Shown one piece after another: positions 28,580-35,588 of a stretch of 64,000 nucleotides of DNA. The DNA comes from an uncultured bacterium (GTDB lineage: Bacteria; Cyanobacteriota; Vampirovibrionia; Gastranaerophilales; Gastranaerophilaceae). The stretch covers positions 224,451 to 288,450 of the forward strand of contig CASFTJ010000001.1 in NCBI GenBank assembly GCA_949297715.1, read 5' to 3'. Under the pieces are notes generated by a model, which ran no database searches, had not been told where the DNA came from, and saw only the letters and a list, made by a program, of their open reading frames with translations. Every line of letters begins with the position of its first letter. Within the stretch, counting starts at the first letter, position 1. A program made the position numbers and the translations under genes.

Positions 28580-28786
28580 CTAGTGCATTTTAAAAAGTTT
28601 TGTATTTTTGACAAAAAACAAAACTGCCGCATTGACCCGGTTTTTTGCATTTAACTTCAATATTATTCGTGTTAAATGTGTTTGAACAGTACGTTCGGAA
28701 ATCTTTAATTTAGCCCCAATTTCCTTATCTGAATAACCCTGCGCAACCAAAGTCAAAACATTTAGTTCCTTTGGTGATATAATCAT
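28580..28786 (-). CDS. LuxR-type (GerE) DNA-binding domain protein
   Basis: 68 aa made only of a GerE domain: LTLVAQGYSDKEIGAKLKISERTVQTHLTRIILKLNAKNRVNAAV. No receiver or ligand domain. It is the first gene of the minus-strand phage-like run, 15 nt before the endolysin, so it is placed to control the cluster. Such stand-alone GerE proteins act as activators or late-gene regulators elsewhere. Confidence 0.88.
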   Translation of the reverse strand: MIISPKELNVLTLVAQGYSDKEIGAKLKISERTVQTHLTRIILKLNAKNRVNAAVLFFVKNTKLFKMH

Positions 28787-28867
28787 TACTTAATTCCTTA
28801 AAATTTTTAGGCTTTTTTCCATCTTATATTAATTGCCCCCCTTTAAATTAATAATATTTCTGTCTAA

Positions 28868-28891
28868 TAAAAAGGGAGGAAAAATCCTCCC
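28868..28891 (-). terminator. Terminator upstream of the phage-like cluster
   Basis: GGGAGG-6 nt-CCTCCC followed on the minus strand by TTTTT. It insulates the cluster from transcripts coming from zupT or the gap between them. Confidence 0.75.
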
Positions 28892-29199
28892 GATAGAGTA
28901 AGATAATTTAAGAATATTTCCGTATTAAACGGATTTAGGGTGTTAAGAGATGGATTTTAAATAACAAATACATCATAAATTAAACCTCTGTTTTGCAAAG
29001 GATTTTCAATGTACATTTCCGGAAAGTCACGACTAATTAAACCGTTTAAAATCTTTTTAATTTTAACAGTTATAATATCCCGTTATTTCTCCCGCCCCGG
29101 ATTAAAAGCTTCTTCCCTTCCGATTTTATTCCGGTTTTGTCTTTTATATTCTGATTATAATATTTTTTTGAAATAAAAAAAGTCCGCAATTTTACTTAA
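28892..29199 (-). other. Gap between zupT and the phage-like cluster, with a possible gene remnant
   Basis: No intact gene. On the minus strand, 29082 to 28957 is an open stretch of 41 codons without a normal start; it reads DIITVKIKKILNGLISRD and ends GLIYDVFVI. Its composition looks protein-like, so it may be a remnant, a small gene using a rare start, or chance. The plus strand has a lone TATAAT near 29070. Confidence 0.25.
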
Positions 29200-29223
29200 G
29201 TAAAAATACGTACGTATTTTTAC
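29200..29223. repeat. 24-bp perfect palindrome downstream of zupT
   Basis: GTAAAAATACGTACGTATTTTTAC reads the same on both strands; an outer GTCCG...CGGAC pair encloses it (29182-29227). It lies 50 nt after the zupT stop. It could be a dimeric-protein site, a terminator element or a recombination/attachment site next to the phage-like genes. Confidence 0.8.
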
Positions 29224-29272
29224 GGACAGAGCTACATCTAAAAAGCAGTATCTGCAAGCTTTCTAAATGCAT

Positions 29273-30076
29273 TTAAACATGACCTAAAACTATCAATCCT
29301 ATCCAAATAAACAAAATTCCTGTCACAATTCCAATCATGGAAAGATGCCAATTTCCGTACTCTCTTGATAAAGGAAGCAGGGTATCAAACGATAAATAAA
29401 TCATAATTCCGGCGACAGCCGCAAGCAGGATTCCGACAAGAATTTGAGGCAGAAACAGACTAAACAAAAACATCCCGATAACAGCTCCGATAGGTTCGGT
29501 AATTCCTGACAATGCCGCATAAAGCATTGCATAACGCTTTTTGCCGGTCACATGATAAATAGGAAGCGCAACGGCAATCCCTTCTGGAATATTGTGAATT
29601 GCAATAGCTAACCCGACAGAAATCCCCAAAGTTACGTTCTGTGTTGTAGTCAAAAATGTTGCCATCCCTTCAGGAAAGTTGTGAACACAAATTGCAATAG
29701 CCGTTAAAAGCCCCGCTCTTTTTATTTTGTGACGTTTAGTGCAAGGTCCTTCAGGATTTTCAAGTTCTTCAGGGTCAACGTGGTCAGGCAAAAAGTAATC
29801 TATCAATATCGCAACCACAATCCCCGCAATAAATCCGAACAAAACCATCCATTCATAAGCATTCGGATAATTCACAGCCAAAAGCTCGCCGGCCTCTGGT
29901 ATAATATCGTTAAACGAAAGAAAAATCATAACTCCCGCCGAAAACCCAAGCCCTATAGACAAAGCCTTAAGATTATCTTTCTTAACTATAAATGCAACAG
30001 CACCTCCTATTGCGGTGGTTAAGCCGGCAATAAAAGTCATTAACATTGCAATTCCAAAATTTTGCGGTAAAGTCAT
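29273..30076 (-). CDS. zupT: ZIP-family zinc transporter, ZupT-like
   Basis: 267 aa from the ATG at 30076 (GGGGAG, 8-nt gap). Eight predicted membrane helices. The metal-path motifs HNFPEGMATF (helix 4) and HNIPEGIAVALPIY (helix 5) are intact, with the FNDIIPEA and GITEPIGA blocks of ZupT. The proline and acidic loop after helix 3 (DPEELENPEG) is short and has no His cluster. It imports Zn2+ and other divalent ions. Single gene. Confidence 0.93.
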   Translation of the reverse strand: MTLPQNFGIAMLMTFIAGLTTAIGGAVAFIVKKDNLKALSIGLGFSAGVMIFLSFNDIIPEAGELLAVNYPNAYEWMVLFGFIAGIVVAILIDYFLPDHVDPEELENPEGPCTKRHKIKRAGLLTAIAICVHNFPEGMATFLTTTQNVTLGISVGLAIAIHNIPEGIAVALPIYHVTGKKRYAMLYAALSGITEPIGAVIGMFLFSLFLPQILVGILLAAVAGIMIYLSFDTLLPLSREYGNWHLSMIGIVTGILFIWIGLIVLGHV

Positions 30077-30123
30077 AATTTTCACTCCCCAAAAATTCTA
30101 CCACAAAATCAAATGTAAACAAA

Positions 30124-30152
30124 TTGTTTTTTAAATAAATTCTAATTATAAT
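30124..30152 (+). promoter_or_regulatory. Promoter of the fliI-like gene, leaderless
   Basis: TTGTTT, 17-nt spacer, perfect TATAAT. The ATG begins 6 nt after the -10 and there is no Shine-Dalgarno, so the mRNA probably starts at the ATG. Confidence 0.6.
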
Positions 30153-30158
30153 TTTAAT

Positions 30159-31505
30159 ATGCAGAATATTGATGACAGCAGACTTACGGATTTAAAACAG
30201 CGGGTTAAATCAAAGCTTGATGAAACAACTCTTTTCAAGTTCAAAGGAACAGTATCAAAACTTCTGGGCTTAACGGTAGAAGTAAAGCTTCCGGGGCTTA
30301 AAATCGGGGACTTGTGTTATATTGAAACGGAATCAGGCGAAAAGAAACCCGCCGAAGTCGTTGCTTTCAAGGGTGAAGCCGCACAGCTTTTGCTTTTGCT
30401 TGACGGAAACGGAATAGGACAGGGCAGTCTTGTAACATCAATGGGAAAACCAATTATAATTCCGGTCGGAGATTTTCTTTTAGGAAGGCTTATAAACCCG
30501 ATGGGAGAGCCGATAGACGGCAAACCTCTTGACACAACAGGAGCCACTTGGCGTCCGATTGAAGGGCCGCCGCCGGGGCCGTTTGAAAGACCGATTATCA
30601 CAGAAGTTTTCTCAACAGGTGTAAGAGCAATTGACAGTTGTATGACAATGGGCTGCGGACAGCGTTTGGGGTTATTTGCAGGCTCAGGTGTCGGAAAAAG
30701 TACGCTTCTCGGTATGATTGCGAGAAACTCCGATGCTGATGTTAACGTCGTTGCGCTAATCGGTGAACGCGGCAGAGAAGTTAAAGAATTTGTAGAAGAT
30801 GCACTTGGCGAAGCAGGTATGAAAAAGTCTGTTCTTGTCTGCTCAACAGGCGACCAGCCGCCGTTAATCCGTCAAAAAGCACTTCAAGCCGCAACTGCTG
30901 TTTGCGAATATTTCAGAGATCAGGGCAAAAAAGTTTTCCTTATGACAGATACCGTAACCCGATGTGCTATGGCAGGCAGAGAAGTCGGGCTTTCTATCGG
31001 CGAACCTCCGACGATGAAAGGTTATCCGCCGTCAATTTTCTCTTGGCTTCAAAAAGTTCTCGAACGTGCAGGAAATAGCCCGAAAGGTTCAATCACCGCG
31101 CTTTATACGGTTTTGATGGAAGGTGACGACATCTCAGATCCTATCGTCGATATCGTAAGAGGTATCGTTGACGGTCACATTTTCCTATCCCGTAAGGTTG
31201 CAGAAATGAACCACTACCCCGCAATCGACGTTCTTGGAAGTATTTCAAGGCTTATGTCCTCTATCGTTGCGCCCGAACATAAGGCCGCCGCTGGTAAAAT
31301 GCGTACGATTATGGCGCTCTACAGAGAAAACAAAGACCTTATCGACGTCGGCATGTACCAGCCCGGAACGAACCCCAGACTTGATATCGCTATTGAATTG
31401 ATGCCCAAAATTAATGCCTTTCTTCAACAGCGAACTTCCGATATCGTAAGTATGGACACCACAATAAACACCCTTGTCGATATGATGAAAGATATCGAAA
31501 TTTAA
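30159..31505 (+). CDS. fliI: FliI/SctN-type export ATPase, standing alone
   Basis: 448 aa, the usual length. Walker A GSGVGKST (about residues 173-180), RGREVKEF, Walker B-like KVFLMTDTVTRCA, and the FliI/SctN block REVGLSIGEPPTMKGYPPSIFSWL followed by GNSPKGSITALYTVLMEGDD. It differs from F1 beta and Rho in these blocks. In flagellar and type III export it unfolds and delivers substrates to the FlhA gate. No other flagellar gene is adjacent; a separate FlhA-C-like gene is at 48158. The frame is intact, so it is not decaying. Confidence 0.9.
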   Translation: MQNIDDSRLTDLKQRVKSKLDETTLFKFKGTVSKLLGLTVEVKLPGLKIGDLCYIETESGEKKPAEVVAFKGEAAQLLLLLDGNGIGQGSLVTSMGKPIIIPVGDFLLGRLINPMGEPIDGKPLDTTGATWRPIEGPPPGPFERPIITEVFSTGVRAIDSCMTMGCGQRLGLFAGSGVGKSTLLGMIARNSDADVNVVALIGERGREVKEFVEDALGEAGMKKSVLVCSTGDQPPLIRQKALQAATAVCEYFRDQGKKVFLMTDTVTRCAMAGREVGLSIGEPPTMKGYPPSIFSWLQKVLERAGNSPKGSITALYTVLMEGDDISDPIVDIVRGIVDGHIFLSRKVAEMNHYPAIDVLGSISRLMSSIVAPEHKAAAGKMRTIMALYRENKDLIDVGMYQPGTNPRLDIAIELMPKINAFLQQRTSDIVSMDTTINTLVDMMKDIEI

Positions 31506-31744
31506 ACAATTAAACGCACCAAAGAAGCTTTTAGTTTTTCAACCACAAAAAGAGAATTGACCGCCTTATCATGAAGCGTTTGGCTTATGGAATTTATATC
31601 CTTGATATCAAACGAAAAATACGCTCCTAATCCGACGGTCGCGTTGGATAATAGTTTTATGTGAGATAACAAATCTCCAAGTTTATATTCAAGTTCTGCT
31701 ATTAAGTCTTCGGAATTACCGAAATGTTGGTTGTTTGAATCCAT
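31502..31744 (-). CDS. Small helical protein overlapping the end of fliI
   Basis: 80 aa, tail-to-tail 4-nt overlap with fliI. Heptad-like helices (EDLIAELEYKLGDLLSHIKLLSNA, LHDKAVNSLFVVEKLKASLVRLIV). No family recognised. Possibly real because the frame fills the gap exactly and has no strong competitor, but the ribosome site is poor. Confidence 0.5.
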   Translation of the reverse strand: MDSNNQHFGNSEDLIAELEYKLGDLLSHIKLLSNATVGLGAYFSFDIKDINSISQTLHDKAVNSLFVVEKLKASLVRLIV

Positions 31745-31854
31745 AAGCCTCTATTAAATATTAAGTAATATTTCCATAATCTAATTGTAATTTAATTTTA
31801 TTCAATTGTCAATAGATTTATGCCAATTACAAACGAAGAAAATAAAATGCTAAT

Positions 31855-32058
31855 ATGGTTATCGTAAATTTATACAGGGTAAAATGGAACAAGCGCTATA
31901 CTGGCAAAGAAATTGCTAAAATTTCTGGTCTTAGTACTGCAACAATCACAAAACTCTTGAAAGGCGAGCATGTTGACCTTAAGCTTAGCACGCTTGAAAA
32001 AATCGCAAAGTTCTTTAATTGCAGTGTTAAAGATATTTTAGAAGAAATTCAGGATTAA
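31855..32058 (+). CDS. XRE-family HTH protein
   Basis: 67 aa: nearly the whole protein is an HTH_3/HTH_26 domain (KEIAKISGLSTATITKLLKGEHVDLKLSTLEKIAKFFNCSVKDIL). Unlike the other HTH genes here it has no prepilin partner. A broken second copy of its first 18 codons lies 40 nt downstream (32099-32170), separated by a palindromic repeat. Confidence 0.82.
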   Translation: MVIVNLYRVKWNKRYTGKEIAKISGLSTATITKLLKGEHVDLKLSTLEKIAKFFNCSVKDILEEIQD

Positions 32059-32066
32059 ATTTTTTT

Positions 32067-32675
32067 GGTGCGTCGTTCCGACGCACCCTATTGTAGTTAT
32101 GATTATCGTAAATTTGTTTAGAGTTAAATGGAATAAACGTTATACAAGAAAAGTAGGGTGCGTCGTTTGACGCACCGAATTTATTAAATAATTTTATTTT
32201 AAGCCTTCGGCATTTTTTAATTGTAGGGTGCGTGAATGGCGGTTATTAAATAAAAATTTGCGACGATAGCGAAGTGAGCAATAATTGCAAGCAAAAGAAC
32301 AACAAAGCCGTCATTGTTTGAGTGAAGCGAGTTTGACGGCTTCAGTCTTGAGCTTTGCGAATTATTAGCGAACGCAGCGTGTCGATGGTTTTGAGGCACT
32401 TTTTCCATAAAAAGTGCCCCCGTCCGGAGGACTTTATTTTATATAATCAAAAGAATTCGCCTTCTGCGTAAAATCCGCAGAAGATTTTATTTAAAAAACT
32501 TTTGGGGCGTCAAACAACACACCCTACTTACTTTAGGTGAAATAATTACAAATGATTAGCGAACGAAGTGCAGGGCGGTCGCTTTTGTGGAAAAGCGACC
32601 GCCCTGCTAGCGCAAGACCTGCCAGAGGCTTGAAATATTTTTGTTTTATAACTTTGGTGCGTCAGACGACGCACC
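32067..32675. repeat. Intergenic cluster of palindromic repeats, copy 2
   Basis: Covers most of the gap 32059-32734. Hairpins: GGTGCGTCG...CGACGCACC at 32067-32087, 32157-32176 and 32656-32675 (variants); GCCGTCA...TGACGGC around GTTTGAGTGAAGCGAG; GGCACT/AGTGCC around TTTTCCATAAAA; a 16-bp perfect stem CAGGGCGGTCGCTTTT with loop GTGG near 32571-32606. Order and linkers match the cluster at 2630, while stem bases differ in pairs. Short frames here, such as 32217-32408 on the minus strand, are repeat artefacts. Confidence 0.85.
32099..32170 (+). pseudogene. Truncated duplicate of the HTH gene at 31855
   Basis: ATG followed by MIIVNLFRVKWNKRYTRK, which matches MVIVNLYRVKWNKRYTGK of the intact gene at 16 of 18 positions with a few differences. 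Similarity stops exactly where the GTAGGGTGCGTCG palindromic repeat begins, and the frame ends in TGA inside that repeat. The best reading is a tandem copy cut by insertion of, or recombination at, the repeat. Confidence 0.75.
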
Positions 32676-32734
32676 GCAAATAATCGACATCCAATGACTC
32701 ACTATAAAAATGTTTGCCAGATTTTTTGATATAC

Positions 32735-32769
32735 AAAAGGACTTGATTTAAATAAATCAAGTCCTTTTT
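32735..32769 (-). terminator. Terminator of rpsP
   Basis: A 16-bp perfect stem, AAAAGGACTTGATTTA / TAAATCAAGTCCTTTT, with a 2-nt centre. It lies 26 nt after the rpsP stop. Confidence 0.85.
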
Positions 32770-32794
32770 ATCTGTTAAAAATTTATCAAAGCAA

Positions 32795-33181
32795 TTACGC
32801 TTCAGCTTCGGCAGGAGCTTCAGCTGCTGCAGCTGCGGCTGCTTTAGCTTCTTCTTCGGCTTTTGCTTTAGCTTCGGCTTCAGCTTGAGCCTTAGCCTGT
32901 GCTTTTTTAGAAAGTTTTACAACTTCTTTTTTCTGATAATTCAAAGTGCCGTCGTCGTTGCAGTTTTTAATCAAATAAGCAACAGTTTCGGTCGGTTGAG
33001 CACCTTTCTTAACCCAATCAAGAGCAGCGGTTTTGTCTAACTGCATAACTTTAGTTTTCGGATTGTAGTAACCGAGTTCTTGAACCGGTCTACCTTCACG
33101 TTTTGTAGTTGAGTTGATTACGATAACTCTGTATGACGGGTTTTTCTTAGCGCCCATTCTTTTTAATCTGATTTTTAACAT
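32795..33181 (-). CDS. rpsP: Ribosomal protein S16
   Basis: 128 aa from the ATG at 33181 (AAGGAA site); longer upstream frames lack a ribosome site. The S16 core is MLKIRLKRMGAKKNPSYRVIV followed by EELGYYNPK-type sequence (here VQELGYYNPKTK), about residues 1-82. After it comes a 40-residue Lys/Ala/Glu tail, much longer than in typical 80-90-aa S16 proteins. S16 binds 16S rRNA early in 30S assembly. The usual partners rimM, trmD and rplS are not adjacent. Confidence 0.95.
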   Translation of the reverse strand: MLKIRLKRMGAKKNPSYRVIVINSTTKREGRPVQELGYYNPKTKVMQLDKTAALDWVKKGAQPTETVAYLIKNCNDDGTLNYQKKEVVKLSKKAQAKAQAEAEAKAKAEEEAKAAAAAAAEAPAEAEA

Positions 33182-33354
33182 TTTGTTTTTCCTTCTTAAT
33201 TTTCGAGTAACTTTGATTTCCGAATATTGGAAACCTTTAACCGACGGATATGTCAAACACTGCAGCCGCGCCGTATTTGGCAATCCTTGAACAAGGCTTA
33301 AGAGGAATTGCCCGTTCCGATTTAATTATAATCACAAAATCTGCCAATAATCAA
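33182..33354 (-). promoter_or_regulatory. rpsP promoter and structured leader
   Basis: TTGATT, 18-nt spacer, TATAAT (33325-33354 on the minus strand) lead to a leader of about 137 nt before the rpsP ATG. Near its start GGCAAT pairs with ATTGCC around an inner CCTTG/CAAGG hairpin (33279-33312). The GC content is higher than nearby spacers. It looks like a folded r-protein leader and may mediate autoregulation. The rest of the gap to 33522 holds only a degenerate palindrome, GGTGCGCCATTTGACGCCCC, near 33500. Confidence 0.5.
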
Positions 33355-33522
33355 GGCTTTAGTTAAGAAAATTAAATATACCGAGTAAGAAAAATGAATA
33401 AATTTATAAGGCTTTTGCGGGTATTGCGCAGTCCCCACTCGATTTTAAATACATTTAAAAAAGTCCGCTAAAGCTGTGTTCTAATCGCGGAAAAAGTATG
33501 GTGCGCCATTTGACGCCCCTTG

Positions 33523-34005
33523 CTAAACCTCTTTATATTTGCTTATTTCTTCAAAGTAATGCTCTAATGCGACGTAACCCTTGTAAATTTCATTTGAAAG
33601 GTTCGCATAACGGTTTGAATCAATATATTTAAGCTCTTTCGCTCTTATTTCAAGAATGGAATCGGCATCATTTTTCAATTTTACATCCTGAGAAGCAGAC
33701 CACTTTTGAAGAAGCGTAAGTTCTTCATACATTTGCTTTACGGTTGTATATTCAAGAATATTAAAATCATATTTAGCAAGCAAAGCTTTATCTGCGTTTG
33801 AAATACGGCTGTTAACTGCCTGAAACTTAAAAATACGCTTTACAATCGTGTAATTATCCGCAACTTTTCTGTGCGAATACGGAATAGCATTCTTTGCAAG
33901 CAATGCTGCATAAGAACGAGATGTAAAAGAATCATCTTCTTTTGAAAACGCACTTTTTGAAGTTAAATCAAAATTAGATTTTTTATCCAGAATTTCTTCG
34001 ATCAT
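33523..34005 (-). CDS. Hypothetical helical protein
   Basis: 160 aa, no signal peptide or membrane segment. The C-terminal 100 residues are amphipathic helices (YTTVKQMYEELTLLQKWSAS, LSNEIYKGYVALEHYFEEISKY). The start ATG has GGGGGA in front of it. Lies between rpsP and speD on the same strand, with its own gap upstream. No family recognised. Confidence 0.68.
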   Translation of the reverse strand: MIEEILDKKSNFDLTSKSAFSKEDDSFTSRSYAALLAKNAIPYSHRKVADNYTIVKRIFKFQAVNSRISNADKALLAKYDFNILEYTTVKQMYEELTLLQKWSASQDVKLKNDADSILEIRAKELKYIDSNRYANLSNEIYKGYVALEHYFEEISKYKEV

Positions 34006-34120
34006 TTAATCCCCCGAACATTCTAAAATCCACACCGTTAAGTGTTACTTCCTCTTAAGCGAATAATAGAATAAACATATTCTATTTTTAATACATATTG
34101 TCAATTTTTTTACATAAATT

Positions 34121-34155
34121 AAAAAAGGAGCAAACAACCGTTTGTCTGCTCCTTT
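34121..34155 (-). terminator. Terminator of speD
   Basis: AAAGGAGCA and TGCTCCTTT pair with additional inner pairs (ACAAAC-GTTTGT). It is 22 nt after the speD stop. Confidence 0.8.
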
Positions 34156-34176
34156 AAATCTATTATTTATTTAACC

Positions 34177-34632
34177 CTAGTTAACCAACTGCTCCATAAT
34201 TTCGAACGGTTTTTCAGCAACTCTCATTGTTTCTTCGTCAATAATACCGCGTTTGAGTTCCGTAAATGAAGCTTTTTTAGAATTAAATTTTTCTTTCAAA
34301 AATTCATAAGAAATTTTCGGATCGCACTTATCGCCGCAGGTGAAAAGATCAACTGCCGCATAACCGAGTTCCGGCCAGGTGTGGATTGCAAGGTGGCTTT
34401 CTGAAATGATAACAACACCTGACACTCCGTATGGGGTAAACATATGGAAACATTTTTGGACAATAGTCGCACCACATTCAAGGGCGGCATCCACCATATA
34501 TTTTTCTACTTTATCAATACTGTTCAATGTATTTGGGTCACATTCAAAAAATTCTGCTAAAACGTGTTGTCCTAAGTGGATTTCTTTCTTGCCGTTTTCC
34601 TTAAACGATGTAAATGGTGATGTTATTGCCAA
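34177..34632 (-). CDS. speD: S-adenosylmethionine decarboxylase proenzyme
   Basis: 151 aa, the small prokaryotic class. The self-cleavage site is ISESHLAIHTWPE, where Glu-Ser splits to make the pyruvoyl group. The HTWPE and FTCGDKCDP blocks hold the catalytic His and Cys. It makes decarboxylated SAM for spermidine synthesis. The start is TTG at 34632, 8 nt after AAGGAGG; an ATG in between is out of frame. Spermidine synthase is not nearby. Shares the SAM pool with ahcY. Confidence 0.94.
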   Translation of the reverse strand: MAITSPFTSFKENGKKEIHLGQHVLAEFFECDPNTLNSIDKVEKYMVDAALECGATIVQKCFHMFTPYGVSGVVIISESHLAIHTWPELGYAAVDLFTCGDKCDPKISYEFLKEKFNSKKASFTELKRGIIDEETMRVAEKPFEIMEQLVN

Positions 34633-34880
34633 TTCATGTGCCTCCTTTGTATAAATGTATACTTACTACTACACTGCAAAATTCGCGCAATGCAAATTTG
34701 CAATCAACATATTACTACAAAAAATAAAAAATTTGTATTTTTTACACTTTAATTTTATTTTTTTACAAAACTTCAAATTATCAACCCCTAAAATGCGCTG
34801 ATACTGATTATCTTTTCGGATAACATTTATTAAGTTTTATTAATCATATATTTAGGATATTTTTATTATAGAATTAACTT

Positions 34881-35585
34881 ATGAATAACAAGATTTTAGT
34901 AATAGATGATGACATTGCAATTAACGAGCTTATCAAGGTAAATTTGGAGCTTTGCGGATACAAAGTTATCCAAGCCTTTGACGGCACAAAAGGCTTTGCG
35001 CTTTGCAAGCAGGAAAAACCGAGCCTTGTGGTTTTGGATGTTATGATGCCTGAAGTTGACGGGTTTACTGTTGCGCAGAGAATCAGAAAAAATGAAGATA
35101 CCAAAAATATTCCTATCTTAATGCTTACGGCACTTTCGCAGATTAATGACAAGGTTAAAGGGTTTAATATCGGGGTTGACGATTACCTTGTAAAACCTTT
35201 TGAAATGGAAGAACTTCAGGTTAGAGTCCGAGCACTCTTAAAACGTACTGATCAAATTCCTGAAAGTATTGCAACAAGAGAACTTCTGACTTTAGGCGAA
35301 ATTACACTCCTGCCTGAAACTTACAGCGTAAAAATTAACGATAAAATCGCAAAATTAACCCCGATTGAATTTGATATTTTTAACCTTCTTTTCCAAAATC
35401 AGGGAAATATGGTTTCCTCATCGAAAATTTTAAAAGAAATCTGGGGATATGCACCTGATGATGATGTTGAAACTATTAGAGTTCATATTCGCCACCTTCG
35501 CTCAAAACTTGACAAAATTTCAGGCGGAAAGAAGTATATTGAAACCATCTACGGCGGCGGTTATAAGTTAACAGTTGATGAATAA
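34881..35585 (+). CDS. OmpR/PhoB-type response regulator, orphan
   Basis: 234 aa. Receiver domain: acidic pair DDD at 9-11, phosphoacceptor Asp53 in VVLDVMMP, Thr in MLTALS, Lys in YLVKPFE. C-terminal winged helix with DVETIRVHIRHLRSKLDKISGGKKYIETIYGGGYKL. No histidine kinase is adjacent. General resemblance to cyanobacterial RpaA/RpaB is possible but not provable here. No Shine-Dalgarno; a TATTAT lies about 11 nt before the ATG, so the leader is very short. Confidence 0.92.
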   Translation: MNNKILVIDDDIAINELIKVNLELCGYKVIQAFDGTKGFALCKQEKPSLVVLDVMMPEVDGFTVAQRIRKNEDTKNIPILMLTALSQINDKVKGFNIGVDDYLVKPFEMEELQVRVRALLKRTDQIPESIATRELLTLGEITLLPETYSVKINDKIAKLTPIEFDIFNLLFQNQGNMVSSSKILKEIWGYAPDDDVETIRVHIRHLRSKLDKISGGKKYIETIYGGGYKLTVDE

Positions 35586-35588
35586 AAT

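Noticed and set aside
18443..28786. Complete active prophage
   Set aside because: No integrase, repressor, replication, needle, ejection or tailspike gene, and no attachment repeats could be seen at the flanks.
32217..32408. 63-codon minus-strand frame
   Set aside because: It is the translation of the repeat hairpins, lacks a ribosome site and has no protein-like pattern.
34881..35585. Two-component pair
   Set aside because: No kinase gene is adjacent on either strand, so it is listed as an orphan regulator.
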